From: CAKZQX01 sp034436755
GTDB taxonomy: Bacteria > Chloroflexota > Chloroflexia > Chloroflexales > Chloroflexaceae
Assembly (NCBI GenBank): GCA_034436755.1
Contig: DAOTVB010000022.1
Coordinates: 1-64,000, forward strand
DNA length: 64,000 nt
Direction of reading: 5' to 3'
The notes beneath the pieces were generated by a model. It was given only the letters and a program-made list of their open reading frames with translations. It was not told where the DNA came from and did not search any database. Numbering within the stretch: the first letter of the stretch is position 1; each line of letters begins with the position of its first letter. Positions 30,094-37,486 of the stretch are shown here, piece by piece. The position numbers were made by a program, and so were the translations under genes.

Positions 30094-30666
30094 ATGGGCC
30101 CATCAACAGGACAACCGCAGCGCTGGACCGTGGCCGACCTGGAGTTGATGCCTGCCGACGGCACGGTCTACGAGCTGATCAATGGCGAGTTGTTTACTTC
30201 ACAACCGCCGACCTGGGAGCATCAGCATGCCTGTAGCCTGATCTTTATGGAGCTACAGCGCTGGTCGTACACGCATCCCAACGGTGAAGCGCGTATGACT
30301 CCCGATCTCTTATTCAGCAAGTTTGACAATGTCCTGCCGGATGTCATCTGGATCAGTGCCAGGCGGATGGCGCTGCTCTGGGATGGCGCGGGACATCTCT
30401 GCGGCGCGCCGGAACTGGTGGTTGAGGTGCTCTCACCCGGCCCGGAGAATGAGCAGCGCGACCGGGAGGCCAAACGACGACTCTACGCGGCACAGGGCGT
30501 ACAGGAGTATTGGATCGCCGACTGGCATACGCAGCAGGTGACGATCTACCGGCGGGATCAGGCCCGGCTTCTGCCGACCGCGCTGTTGCACGCCACGGAT
30601 ACAGTAACTTCGCCACTCTTGCCGGGCTTTGCCTGCCCGGTTAGACATCTATTTCAGCGCAGATAG
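30094..30666 (+). CDS. Uma2-family (DUF820) putative restriction endonuclease-like protein
   Basis: A 190-residue protein of the Uma2 family, a PD-(D/E)XK nuclease fold abundant in cyanobacteria and Chloroflexota. The catalytic pattern is visible as LPDVIWIS (Asp), ELVVEVLSP (Glu-x-Glu) and a Lys in REAKRRLYAAQGVQEYWI. The N-terminal YELINGELF motif is typical. The biological role of the family is not established; many copies per genome suggest a mobile or defence-related origin. ATG 30094 follows GGAGGA by 8 bases. It stands alone, facing the next gene tail-to-tail. Confidence 0.88.
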   Translation: MGPSTGQPQRWTVADLELMPADGTVYELINGELFTSQPPTWEHQHACSLIFMELQRWSYTHPNGEARMTPDLLFSKFDNVLPDVIWISARRMALLWDGAGHLCGAPELVVEVLSPGPENEQRDREAKRRLYAAQGVQEYWIADWHTQQVTIYRRDQARLLPTALLHATDTVTSPLLPGFACPVRHLFQRR

Positions 30667-30697
30667 GACCAGCTTTTGTCTGGTTCCAATACCAGTA

Positions 30698-32197
30698 CTA
30701 CTCATCGGTCTCCGGCCAGGTGTAAACAACCTGATTTTCACTCAGGTCTACGGCATAGACTCGCTGGAAGGTTAGCCAGGCCATGTCTGCTTCCCAGGCA
30801 ATCCCCTGGCAGAGAGCCACCCCATCACGCGGGGCAAACTGCATTGAACGGCTACGCGTTCCGTCAGCCAGGTTGAGCGTTTCCAGTTGAAGCTGATGGG
30901 GGAGTTGCTGCGCCAGCGCAAAGCCGTCCGGCACCAGATGCCCGGTCCAATCACCCGCTCCGAGCGCCGCCTCCCGCCACCGTGTAGCCTGCAGCGGATA
31001 GCGCCAGCGCCGTTCACCCAGAGCCGCATCCAATCCCCAGAGTTCCACCGACTGCCGATCATCCAGTGCCACGGCTGCGACCAGCAGATGAGCGTCACGC
31101 GCCGCCAACGGTCGGATACCATACTCCTGACCCCGGATGAGCCGGCGGGGATGCCCATCCTGCAGATCCAGCGCGGTTAATCCGTCGGGCACGCTGACAT
31201 AGAGCGCCGTATCCGTCAGCAGCGTCTGTCGCCCCTGGAATGATACCGGCTGCGGATCTTCCAGCAAGCTGCTCCAGACCGGCGTACCCATTGTAGCATC
31301 AACCCGCTGCACACAGCGGTTGAAGCCCTTTCCCGCGCCATCCGCCAGCAGGTAGAGCGCCCGGTTATCCGGCGCAACCAGTAGAGTTGCAAACGGAAGA
31401 TCTGCAGCATCACCGGATCGCGCTGCCAGCCCGGCGCACGCCGGCACGCTCCGCTGCACCAGCGTTCCATCTGCCGCGTCGAACAGTTCCAGCACACTGC
31501 CGGCCGGATCAGTCGGCTGATACCGCAGGGTCGCAATTTGGTCGCCAATCACGCGCAACTGGCGCGGCGTGCCGGTTAGCCGCTGGGTCCAGGCATCCAG
31601 ACCGTTGGCGGCAACGATGCTCTGCAGCGTTCCATCACGGGTCAGCGCAACCAGGTAGTCGTCCACAAGCTGCAGACAGTCGGGGCAGTCGGGGGGCAGG
31701 GTATCAGCAAGCGCCGCCTCCCAGACAATTCGCCCGCCGGCACGGTCAAGCGCCAGCAGGCGCGTCTCGTCAAGCAGGTAGATCAATGCCGGACCGGGGA
31801 TAACCTGGGGGTGCATACCGAACATTTTCAGAGCCGGACTCTCCCAGCGCACCGTGCCATCACCTCCGGCGAGATAGATCAGGCGGGTCATGTCTTCCAC
31901 CAGGTTCTGGGTGAAGAGCAGCAGATCCGGCGTCACACCAGCCTGATCCCCCGGACCCGGCAGCGGAACGGCTGCGCTATACACACTCTGATGAAGGGTC
32001 GCAACAGAGCGCACCGCAACAGATACGTCGCCGGGTGTTGGCGGGATTGCAGTGACCGGCGTTGCAGTCATGAGCGGCAGCATCGTTGTCGGTTGCGCTA
32101 TCCGGCGCACACCACCTACCAGCGTTCGGCTCATCTCCAGCAGCAGGAGCAGACTTACACTTATCAGGAGAACGATGATCAAGCGATAGCGGTTCAT
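30698..32197 (-). CDS. Membrane-anchored PQQ-like beta-propeller protein
   Basis: A 499-residue protein with one N-terminal membrane helix (LIIVLLISVSLLLLLEM) and a Pro/Thr-rich linker (about 35-60). It then has repeated beta-propeller blades of the PQQ/BamB type, recognisable by recurrent LALDRAGGRIVWE, ELFDAADGTLVQR and LDAALGERRWRYPL segments. The propeller is expected outside the membrane. Its function is unknown; similar proteins act as assembly scaffolds or sensors. No lipobox is seen. Start ATG 32197 follows GGAGCA by 7 bases. It is divergent from cbiB. Confidence 0.75.
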   Translation of the reverse strand: MNRYRLIIVLLISVSLLLLLEMSRTLVGGVRRIAQPTTMLPLMTATPVTAIPPTPGDVSVAVRSVATLHQSVYSAAVPLPGPGDQAGVTPDLLLFTQNLVEDMTRLIYLAGGDGTVRWESPALKMFGMHPQVIPGPALIYLLDETRLLALDRAGGRIVWEAALADTLPPDCPDCLQLVDDYLVALTRDGTLQSIVAANGLDAWTQRLTGTPRQLRVIGDQIATLRYQPTDPAGSVLELFDAADGTLVQRSVPACAGLAARSGDAADLPFATLLVAPDNRALYLLADGAGKGFNRCVQRVDATMGTPVWSSLLEDPQPVSFQGRQTLLTDTALYVSVPDGLTALDLQDGHPRRLIRGQEYGIRPLAARDAHLLVAAVALDDRQSVELWGLDAALGERRWRYPLQATRWREAALGAGDWTGHLVPDGFALAQQLPHQLQLETLNLADGTRSRSMQFAPRDGVALCQGIAWEADMAWLTFQRVYAVDLSENQVVYTWPETDE

Positions 32198-32329
32198 AGA
32201 ATGTTGCTCCTATCAATATTCACGCAGGTATGTCGTACGCATCCGGGTAATGCTAACCTTTCTTTAATTATACTCTTTCGTATTAAGGCAGAATTACCCA
32301 CGCCGTTGCGTGTTACAATAGTCACAGCC

Positions 32330-33319
32330 ATGAGTGTTGAAACCATCCCACAGCCGAGGGCCGCGCATGCCCCCCACTGGTCGCCGCTGGCGCTGGCCCT
32401 GATCATCGACTGGTTCCTGGGTGAACCGCCCGATACGCTGCACCCGGTCGTCTGGTTTGGGCGGCTGGTGACGGCCATGGAACAGCGCGCGCCCCAGGCA
32501 CAACCCGACCGCGAACTGCTCTATGGCGCAAAGATAGTGGGGATGGGCGTCCTGACGGCGGCGCTCTCCGGTTATGCGGTTGAGCGCATCGTGGAACGCA
32601 CCGCCGTAAGCCGGGGCGGGCATCCTCACGGCGGCGCCCTGCTGCTGATGGCGGGTATGCTGAAGACGACCTTTGCATGGCGGGCACTGCTGCGCGCGGG
32701 AGCCGAAGTGCGCCAGGCACTCGAGTGCGAACAGACCGACACGGCCCGGCAGGCGCTGCAAGCCCTGGTCAGCCGGGATACCACCGGGCTGGATGCAGCG
32801 CTGCTGGCAGCGGCGGCAATTGAGTCGCTGGCGGAGAATGCCGGCGACGCCTTTGTTGCGCCGCTCCTCTACTACCAGCTCTTCGGGCTGCCGGGAGCGT
32901 GTGCCTACCGCGCCGTCAACACGCTCGACTCGATGCTGGGCTATCACGGGCGCTACGAGTTCCTGGGCAAGGTGCCGGCGCGCTTCGATGATCTGGTCAA
33001 CTGGCTCCCGGCCCGCCTGACCGCGCTGGCAATTGTCGGGGCGGCTGCCCTGCTGGAGGCCGATCCGCAGCGCGCCTGGCAGGTGCTGTGGCAGGATCAT
33101 GGCAAAACGGCCAGTCCGAACGCCGGCTACCCGATGAGCGCCATGGCGGGCGCGCTCGACATCTCTCTGGAGAAGGTCGGCCACTACCGCCTGAATGCCG
33201 CCGGGCGCCCGCCCACACCCGCCGATATCCAGCGTGCCGGCCGCATCGTCTCGCTGGCGCTAGTGCTGGTGGTTGCGTTTGGGGCCGCCCTGCGCCGCGT
33301 GATGCATCGGGGCAGGTGA
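32330..33319 (+). CDS. cbiB: Adenosylcobinamide-phosphate synthase
   Basis: Encodes a 329-residue integral membrane enzyme that attaches the aminopropanol (phosphate) arm to adenosylcobyric acid in late cobalamin synthesis (CbiB/CobD). Family signatures are IIDWFLGEPPDTLHPVVWFG near the N-terminus, SLAENAGDAFVAPLLYY, NTLDSMLGYHGRYEFLG and GYPMSAMAGALDISLEKVG. ATG 32330 gives the family-like N-terminus; the open frame extends upstream to 31811 but that part overlaps the divergent gene. No strong ribosome site is visible. TATACT at 32269-32274 could be its -10 box. No B12 riboswitch is recognisable upstream. It leads a cbiB - aminotransferase - cobQ set. Confidence 0.93.
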   Translation: MSVETIPQPRAAHAPHWSPLALALIIDWFLGEPPDTLHPVVWFGRLVTAMEQRAPQAQPDRELLYGAKIVGMGVLTAALSGYAVERIVERTAVSRGGHPHGGALLLMAGMLKTTFAWRALLRAGAEVRQALECEQTDTARQALQALVSRDTTGLDAALLAAAAIESLAENAGDAFVAPLLYYQLFGLPGACAYRAVNTLDSMLGYHGRYEFLGKVPARFDDLVNWLPARLTALAIVGAAALLEADPQRAWQVLWQDHGKTASPNAGYPMSAMAGALDISLEKVGHYRLNAAGRPPTPADIQRAGRIVSLALVLVVAFGAALRRVMHRGR

Positions 33320-33374
33320 GCTTATCCGGATGGTGAACTTATTCGGATATGGCATGTCCCGGAGTCCCGGCTGA

Positions 33375-33494
33375 TGAACGTTGAGAAAGTAACCCGGATA
33401 TGCCATCCCGGAATCCCGGCTTTAGCCGGTTAAACGCCTGCCGGGACAGCGGCATACTGCCAGGAACGCCTGGTCCGGCTGAATCCGGGACTCC
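33375..33494. repeat. GC-rich REP-like repeat in inverted orientation
   Basis: The core at 33437-33494 (starting CCTGCCGGGACAGCGGC and ending CCGGGACTCC) is the reverse complement of the core of the 109-base copies at 26357-26574, with scattered changes. A tail-like GATGAACGTTGAGAAAG lies at 33373-33389. It occupies most of the gap between cbiB and the next cobalamin gene and can fold into several GC hairpins. Confidence 0.8.
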
Positions 33495-33570
33495 TGAAGA
33501 TTAAGATCCAGATTACATGTTCAAATTCAAAAATACGCAGGAACACTGCGCTACAAAGAGAGTATTTCAT

Positions 33571-34659
33571 ATGCCAATTCAGCCACGTCCCGAGATTGAA
33601 CAGATATCACCAATTCCGCATGGCGGCTTCACCAGCGCACATGCGGACGGCAACCTGCTTGACTTTAGCGCCAATATCAACCCCGCCGGCCCCTCGCCAC
33701 ATGTCTGGGAGGCCATGCGCGCAGTTCCGCTGGCGCAGCATCCCGATCCGTATGCCACGCCGTTGCGCCAGGCACTGGCAACCGCCAACGGCGTCAACCC
33801 GGAGGCGCTGCTGATCGGCAATGGCGCGGCGGACCTGATCTACCAGATTGCCGTGGCCTACCTGCGCCCCGCTGACCGGGTGCTGATCGTCGGGCCAACT
33901 TTTGGTGAGTATGCGGCAGCGGCGGCGCTGATGGGCGCGGACATCCGGACATTCGATACCCATGCCGCGAATGATTTTGAACTCGATGGGGAGGAGCTGC
34001 TGCGCTATGCACGCAACATTCAACCACGGCTGCTCTTCCTCTGCAATCCCAACAACCCGACCGGCAGCTACCAGGACCGGGAGTTGGTCGCGTGCCTGCT
34101 GGAGAGCTGCCCCGAGACTCTGCTGATCCTGGACGAGGCGTTCATCCGCTTTGTGGCCTTTGCCTGGCCCACGGTTGACCTGCTGGATCGGGGCAACCTC
34201 CTGATCCTGCGCTCAATGACCAAAGATTACGCGCTGACCGGCCTGCGGGTGGGGTATGCGCTGGCGCATCCCGACATCATCGCGGCCCTGGCGAAGGTAC
34301 AACCGCCCTGGAGCGTCAATGCGCTGGCGCAGGCGGCCGCGCTGGCCGCCCTCGCGGATGAGGAGCATCTGCGGATGTCGCTGACAGCGCTGGCCCACGA
34401 AAAAGCGGTCCTGGTGCATGACCTGACGCAGATCAGTATGTGGCCGCTACCCTCGCGGGTTCACTTCTTCCTGCTGCCCGTGCCGTCGGCGGTTGCGTGG
34501 ACGCAGCAACTGCGGGAACAGAACATCCTGGTGCGCGACTGCAGCTCGTTTGAATTGCCCACGTTTATTCGCATTGCGCCCCGCCAGGCAGCGGAGAATA
34601 CCCGCCTGGTTGCGGCGCTGGCCCAGATTGGGGGGAGGCTATGCGGGGTCAGGTGCTGA
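33571..34659 (+). CDS. Threonine-phosphate decarboxylase-type (CobD/HisC-like) PLP enzyme
   Basis: A 362-residue fold-type I aminotransferase. Landmarks are NPNNPTGSY (substrate/cofactor loop), LILDEAFIRF (Asp contacting PLP) and SMTKDYALTGLRVGYA, with the cofactor lysine. HisC homologues in cobalamin clusters are usually L-threonine-O-3-phosphate decarboxylase (Salmonella CobD), which supplies aminopropanol phosphate for the CbiB reaction; its place between cbiB and cobQ supports that. A histidinol-phosphate aminotransferase role cannot be excluded from sequence alone. ATG 33571 is preceded by AGAGAG; an earlier ATG at 33517 is possible. It overlaps cobQ by 19 bases. Confidence 0.85.
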   Translation: MPIQPRPEIEQISPIPHGGFTSAHADGNLLDFSANINPAGPSPHVWEAMRAVPLAQHPDPYATPLRQALATANGVNPEALLIGNGAADLIYQIAVAYLRPADRVLIVGPTFGEYAAAAALMGADIRTFDTHAANDFELDGEELLRYARNIQPRLLFLCNPNNPTGSYQDRELVACLLESCPETLLILDEAFIRFVAFAWPTVDLLDRGNLLILRSMTKDYALTGLRVGYALAHPDIIAALAKVQPPWSVNALAQAAALAALADEEHLRMSLTALAHEKAVLVHDLTQISMWPLPSRVHFFLLPVPSAVAWTQQLREQNILVRDCSSFELPTFIRIAPRQAAENTRLVAALAQIGGRLCGVRC

Positions 34660-36170
34660 TGGTCCAGGGGACCATGTCGTCGGTGGGGAAGAGTCTGGTT
34701 GTGGCTGCGCTCTGCCGCCTGTTCCGGCAGGATGGCCTGCGCGTGGCCCCCTTCAAAGCGCAGAATATGGCGCTCAACTCGTTTGTCACCCGCGACGGAC
34801 GCGAGATCGGGCGGGCGCAGGCGATGCAGGCCGCCGCTGCCGGCGTCGATATCACCGCTGAGATGAATCCCATCCTGATCAAGCCGGAGGCCGACTCCTT
34901 CGCGCAGGTGGTGGTGCTGGGCCGGCCCTGGGCGCGTCTCCCGGCGGGCGAGTATATGCGCCGGCGGGGGGAACTCTGGCAGGTTGTTACTGAAGCGCTC
35001 GACAGCCTGCGCGCACAGTATGATCTGGTCATCATTGAAGGCGCGGGCAGCCCGGTTGAACTCAACCTGCGGCAGAGCGAACTGGTGAATATGGCGATTG
35101 CTGCCTATGCGCAGGCTCCAGTGCTGCTGGTGGGCGATATTGACCGGGGCGGGATTTTTGCGCAACTGCTGGGCACGCTCATACTGCTGGAGGAGGCGGA
35201 GCGGGCACTGGTCAGGGGATTGATCGTCAACAAGTTTCGCGGCGACCGGCAGCTCTTCGCCGACGGAACCGCAATCCTGGAGCAGCGCGGCGGCGTGCCG
35301 GTCATCGGTGTGCTGCCCTTCCTGCGCGACCTGCGCCTCCCGGATGAGGACTCCGTCGCCCTGGACGACCGCCGGCATACCCCTCCCGAACGCCAATCGG
35401 CGAGCGACAACACGCTAGATATTGCGGTGATCCGGTTGCCGCATATCAGCAACTTTGACGATTTTGATCCGCTGATGGCCGAGGCCGACACCCACGTACG
35501 CTTTGTGGAGCGCGCCGAAGATCTGGGCCAACCGGATCTGCTGATCTTGCCGGGAACCAAGACCACCATTGCCGATCTCTGTTTCCTGCAAGAGTGCGGC
35601 CTGGCCGCCCGCATCGGCGAACTGGCACGCAACGGCACGCCCACGCTAGGCATCTGCGGGGGCTATCAGATGCTGGGGCGGGCCATCCGCGATCCAACCG
35701 GCGTCGAGTCAAGCATGCCGGAACTGGCCGGGCTGGGGCTGCTGCCTGTGGTGACTACCTTCGAGGATACCAAGCAGACCGTGCGCGCCCAGGGGCAGAT
35801 CATTGCCGACCGGGGGCTCTTTGCCACGGCCAATCAACTCCCTCTTTCCGGCTACGAAATCCATATGGGACGGACGCTGCTGGACGCGGGGAGCATGCCG
35901 CTGGTGCAGGTAACGGCCCGGCGCGAGGTCGCCGTTGCGGATAGCGATGGCGCGGTAACAACCGACGGCTGGATTGCCGGAACCTACTTCCACGGCCTGT
36001 TTGACCATGATGCGCTACGCCACACCATGCTGGGCAACCTGGCCGCGCGCAAAGGCCGGAGCCGTACGCCGTCGGCGGTGCGCTTTGACCGCGAAGCCGC
36101 CTACGATCAACTGGCGGATGCGGCCCGGATGTATCTCGATCTTGCAACGCTGTACGAGATTCTGAAGTAG
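34641..36170 (+). CDS. cobQ: Cobyric acid synthase (glutamine-hydrolysing)
   Basis: A 509-residue amidotransferase that amidates adenosylcobyrinic acid a,c-diamide at four side chains using glutamine and ATP. The N-terminal dethiobiotin-synthetase-like domain has the P-loop QGTMSSVGKSLV and KAQNMALNSFVT. The C-terminal class I glutaminase domain has the nucleophile loop GICGGYQMLG (Cys) and GTYFHGLFDHD (catalytic His). Length fits the family. ATG 34641 follows a GGAGG and overlaps the upstream gene by 19 bases, so the two are translationally coupled. A 9-bp hairpin spans its stop codon. Confidence 0.96.
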   Translation: MRGQVLMVQGTMSSVGKSLVVAALCRLFRQDGLRVAPFKAQNMALNSFVTRDGREIGRAQAMQAAAAGVDITAEMNPILIKPEADSFAQVVVLGRPWARLPAGEYMRRRGELWQVVTEALDSLRAQYDLVIIEGAGSPVELNLRQSELVNMAIAAYAQAPVLLVGDIDRGGIFAQLLGTLILLEEAERALVRGLIVNKFRGDRQLFADGTAILEQRGGVPVIGVLPFLRDLRLPDEDSVALDDRRHTPPERQSASDNTLDIAVIRLPHISNFDDFDPLMAEADTHVRFVERAEDLGQPDLLILPGTKTTIADLCFLQECGLAARIGELARNGTPTLGICGGYQMLGRAIRDPTGVESSMPELAGLGLLPVVTTFEDTKQTVRAQGQIIADRGLFATANQLPLSGYEIHMGRTLLDAGSMPLVQVTARREVAVADSDGAVTTDGWIAGTYFHGLFDHDALRHTMLGNLAARKGRSRTPSAVRFDREAAYDQLADAARMYLDLATLYEILK

Positions 36171-36201
36171 TAGCTTGGTGTAAGACAATGACAGCTACTA
36201 C
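36167..36201 (+). terminator. Hairpin overlapping the cobQ stop codon
   Basis: GTAGTAGCT (36167-36175) pairs perfectly with AGCTACTAC (36193-36201) across a 17-base loop. The stop codon lies inside the left arm. No T-tract follows, so a termination role is only possible. Confidence 0.4.
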
Positions 36202-36288
36202 CAGAACTTCCCGCCGTTATGCCCATGAATATGCACCAGGAAAGAAAAGATGCGCGCTAGCCGCAGATGCGCGTAAGGAGCATACATA

Positions 36289-37416
36289 ATGGGTTACATC
36301 CATGTCATACGTACCTTGCTGCTGATTCTGGCTCTCAGCCTCGCGCTAACAGGATGTGCTGCACCTTTCGGGTGGGGTGCAGCCCCCGCCCCAACGACCA
36401 GCCCGACTATGTCCGGCACGGCTCAATCCCGGGCAACCACAACCCTGGTTCCCTCTCCTACTCTGCCCGCTGTGGACCCGGCCACTCCGTTACCGACGCC
36501 GTTCCCCGTGACCACCGCGGTCCCCGGCACCTCCCAGCGGTTCGCCATCACCCAATCACCCGGTGACCAGACTGATATCTACCTGGTTCATATCGACAGT
36601 GCGGACGTGATCAATCTCACCAATAATTCGGTTTCTGACTTTGGGATTTCCTGGTCGCCGGACGGCACCCGGATTGCCTTCGCTTCCACGCGCGACGACA
36701 ATGCCGATATCTATGTCATGCAGGCCGATGGTACCCGGCGGCAGAGACTGACCCATCGCCCGGAAAGCGACTTCGCCCCAGTCTGGTCACCTGATGGTAA
36801 ACGGATTGCGTTTCATCAGCGGCTTTCCAGAGCGGTCAGAACCATCTATGTGATGATGGCGGATGGAAGTAACCTGACCCGGCTGGCCGACGGCATCCGC
36901 CCGGCCTGGTCCCCCGACGGCACCCACCTGATCTTCTCTGACAGCATACAGAGTGATGCCGAAATTCATCTGATCAATGCCGATGGCAGTGACGAACGCT
37001 ACCTGGTCAACGGCAACCGACCCTCATGGTCCCCCGATGGCACCCGCATCCTCTTTGATTATAACGCGCAGGTCTATACCATTAATATCAATGGCACGGA
37101 TCTGACCGCCCTGGCGGACGGGATTGAGCCGATCTGGTCGCCCGATGGCACACAGATTGCGCTGGTCTCGTCTACCCATACAAGTCGCGCTCTGGCCATT
37201 ATGGATGCCGATGGCACGAATCTGCGAGACCTGGCCGCCGGCGAAGCAAGCGCACCCCAATGGTCACCCGACGGCCGGATGATTGCCTTCCGGCGCAACG
37301 CGGGCATCGGTATCGGCGGGGGTGGTATTATGATTGTTCGGGTGGATGATGGCACCGAGCATAGCCTGGGACGTTACGGCCTGGGGCGCATTTTCGCGTT
37401 TGCCTGGGAGCCGTGA
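36289..37416 (+). CDS. TolB-like WD40/PD40 beta-propeller lipoprotein
   Basis: A 375-residue lipoprotein: a signal helix followed by the lipobox LALTGC (Cys about 23), then a Pro/Thr-rich linker to about residue 80. Five to six TolB-type blades follow, each with a WSPDGTRIAF-like repeat and often an IYVMQADGT segment. It is expected on the outer face of the membrane. Similar propellers bind other envelope proteins or peptides; no partner is encoded next to it. ATG 36289 follows AAGGAG by 9 bases. It lies 118 bases after cobQ and need not be part of the cobalamin operon. Confidence 0.85.
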   Translation: MGYIHVIRTLLLILALSLALTGCAAPFGWGAAPAPTTSPTMSGTAQSRATTTLVPSPTLPAVDPATPLPTPFPVTTAVPGTSQRFAITQSPGDQTDIYLVHIDSADVINLTNNSVSDFGISWSPDGTRIAFASTRDDNADIYVMQADGTRRQRLTHRPESDFAPVWSPDGKRIAFHQRLSRAVRTIYVMMADGSNLTRLADGIRPAWSPDGTHLIFSDSIQSDAEIHLINADGSDERYLVNGNRPSWSPDGTRILFDYNAQVYTININGTDLTALADGIEPIWSPDGTQIALVSSTHTSRALAIMDADGTNLRDLAAGEASAPQWSPDGRMIAFRRNAGIGIGGGGIMIVRVDDGTEHSLGRYGLGRIFAFAWEP

Positions 37417-37486
37417 GCAACGATGTCGCTCCAGCGTCTGGGTACATATTAAACATTCTTCCAACCGAAATACAAATCGGATTGTA

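Noticed and set aside
31811..32329. Upstream extension of cbiB by 173 codons
   Set aside because: It overlaps the coding part of the divergent propeller gene, and the added residues show no family similarity; the start at 32330 gives the usual N-terminus.
32198..32329. Cobalamin riboswitch in front of cbiB
   Set aside because: The gap is only about 130 bases and I could not find the B12-box or the conserved core; not supported.
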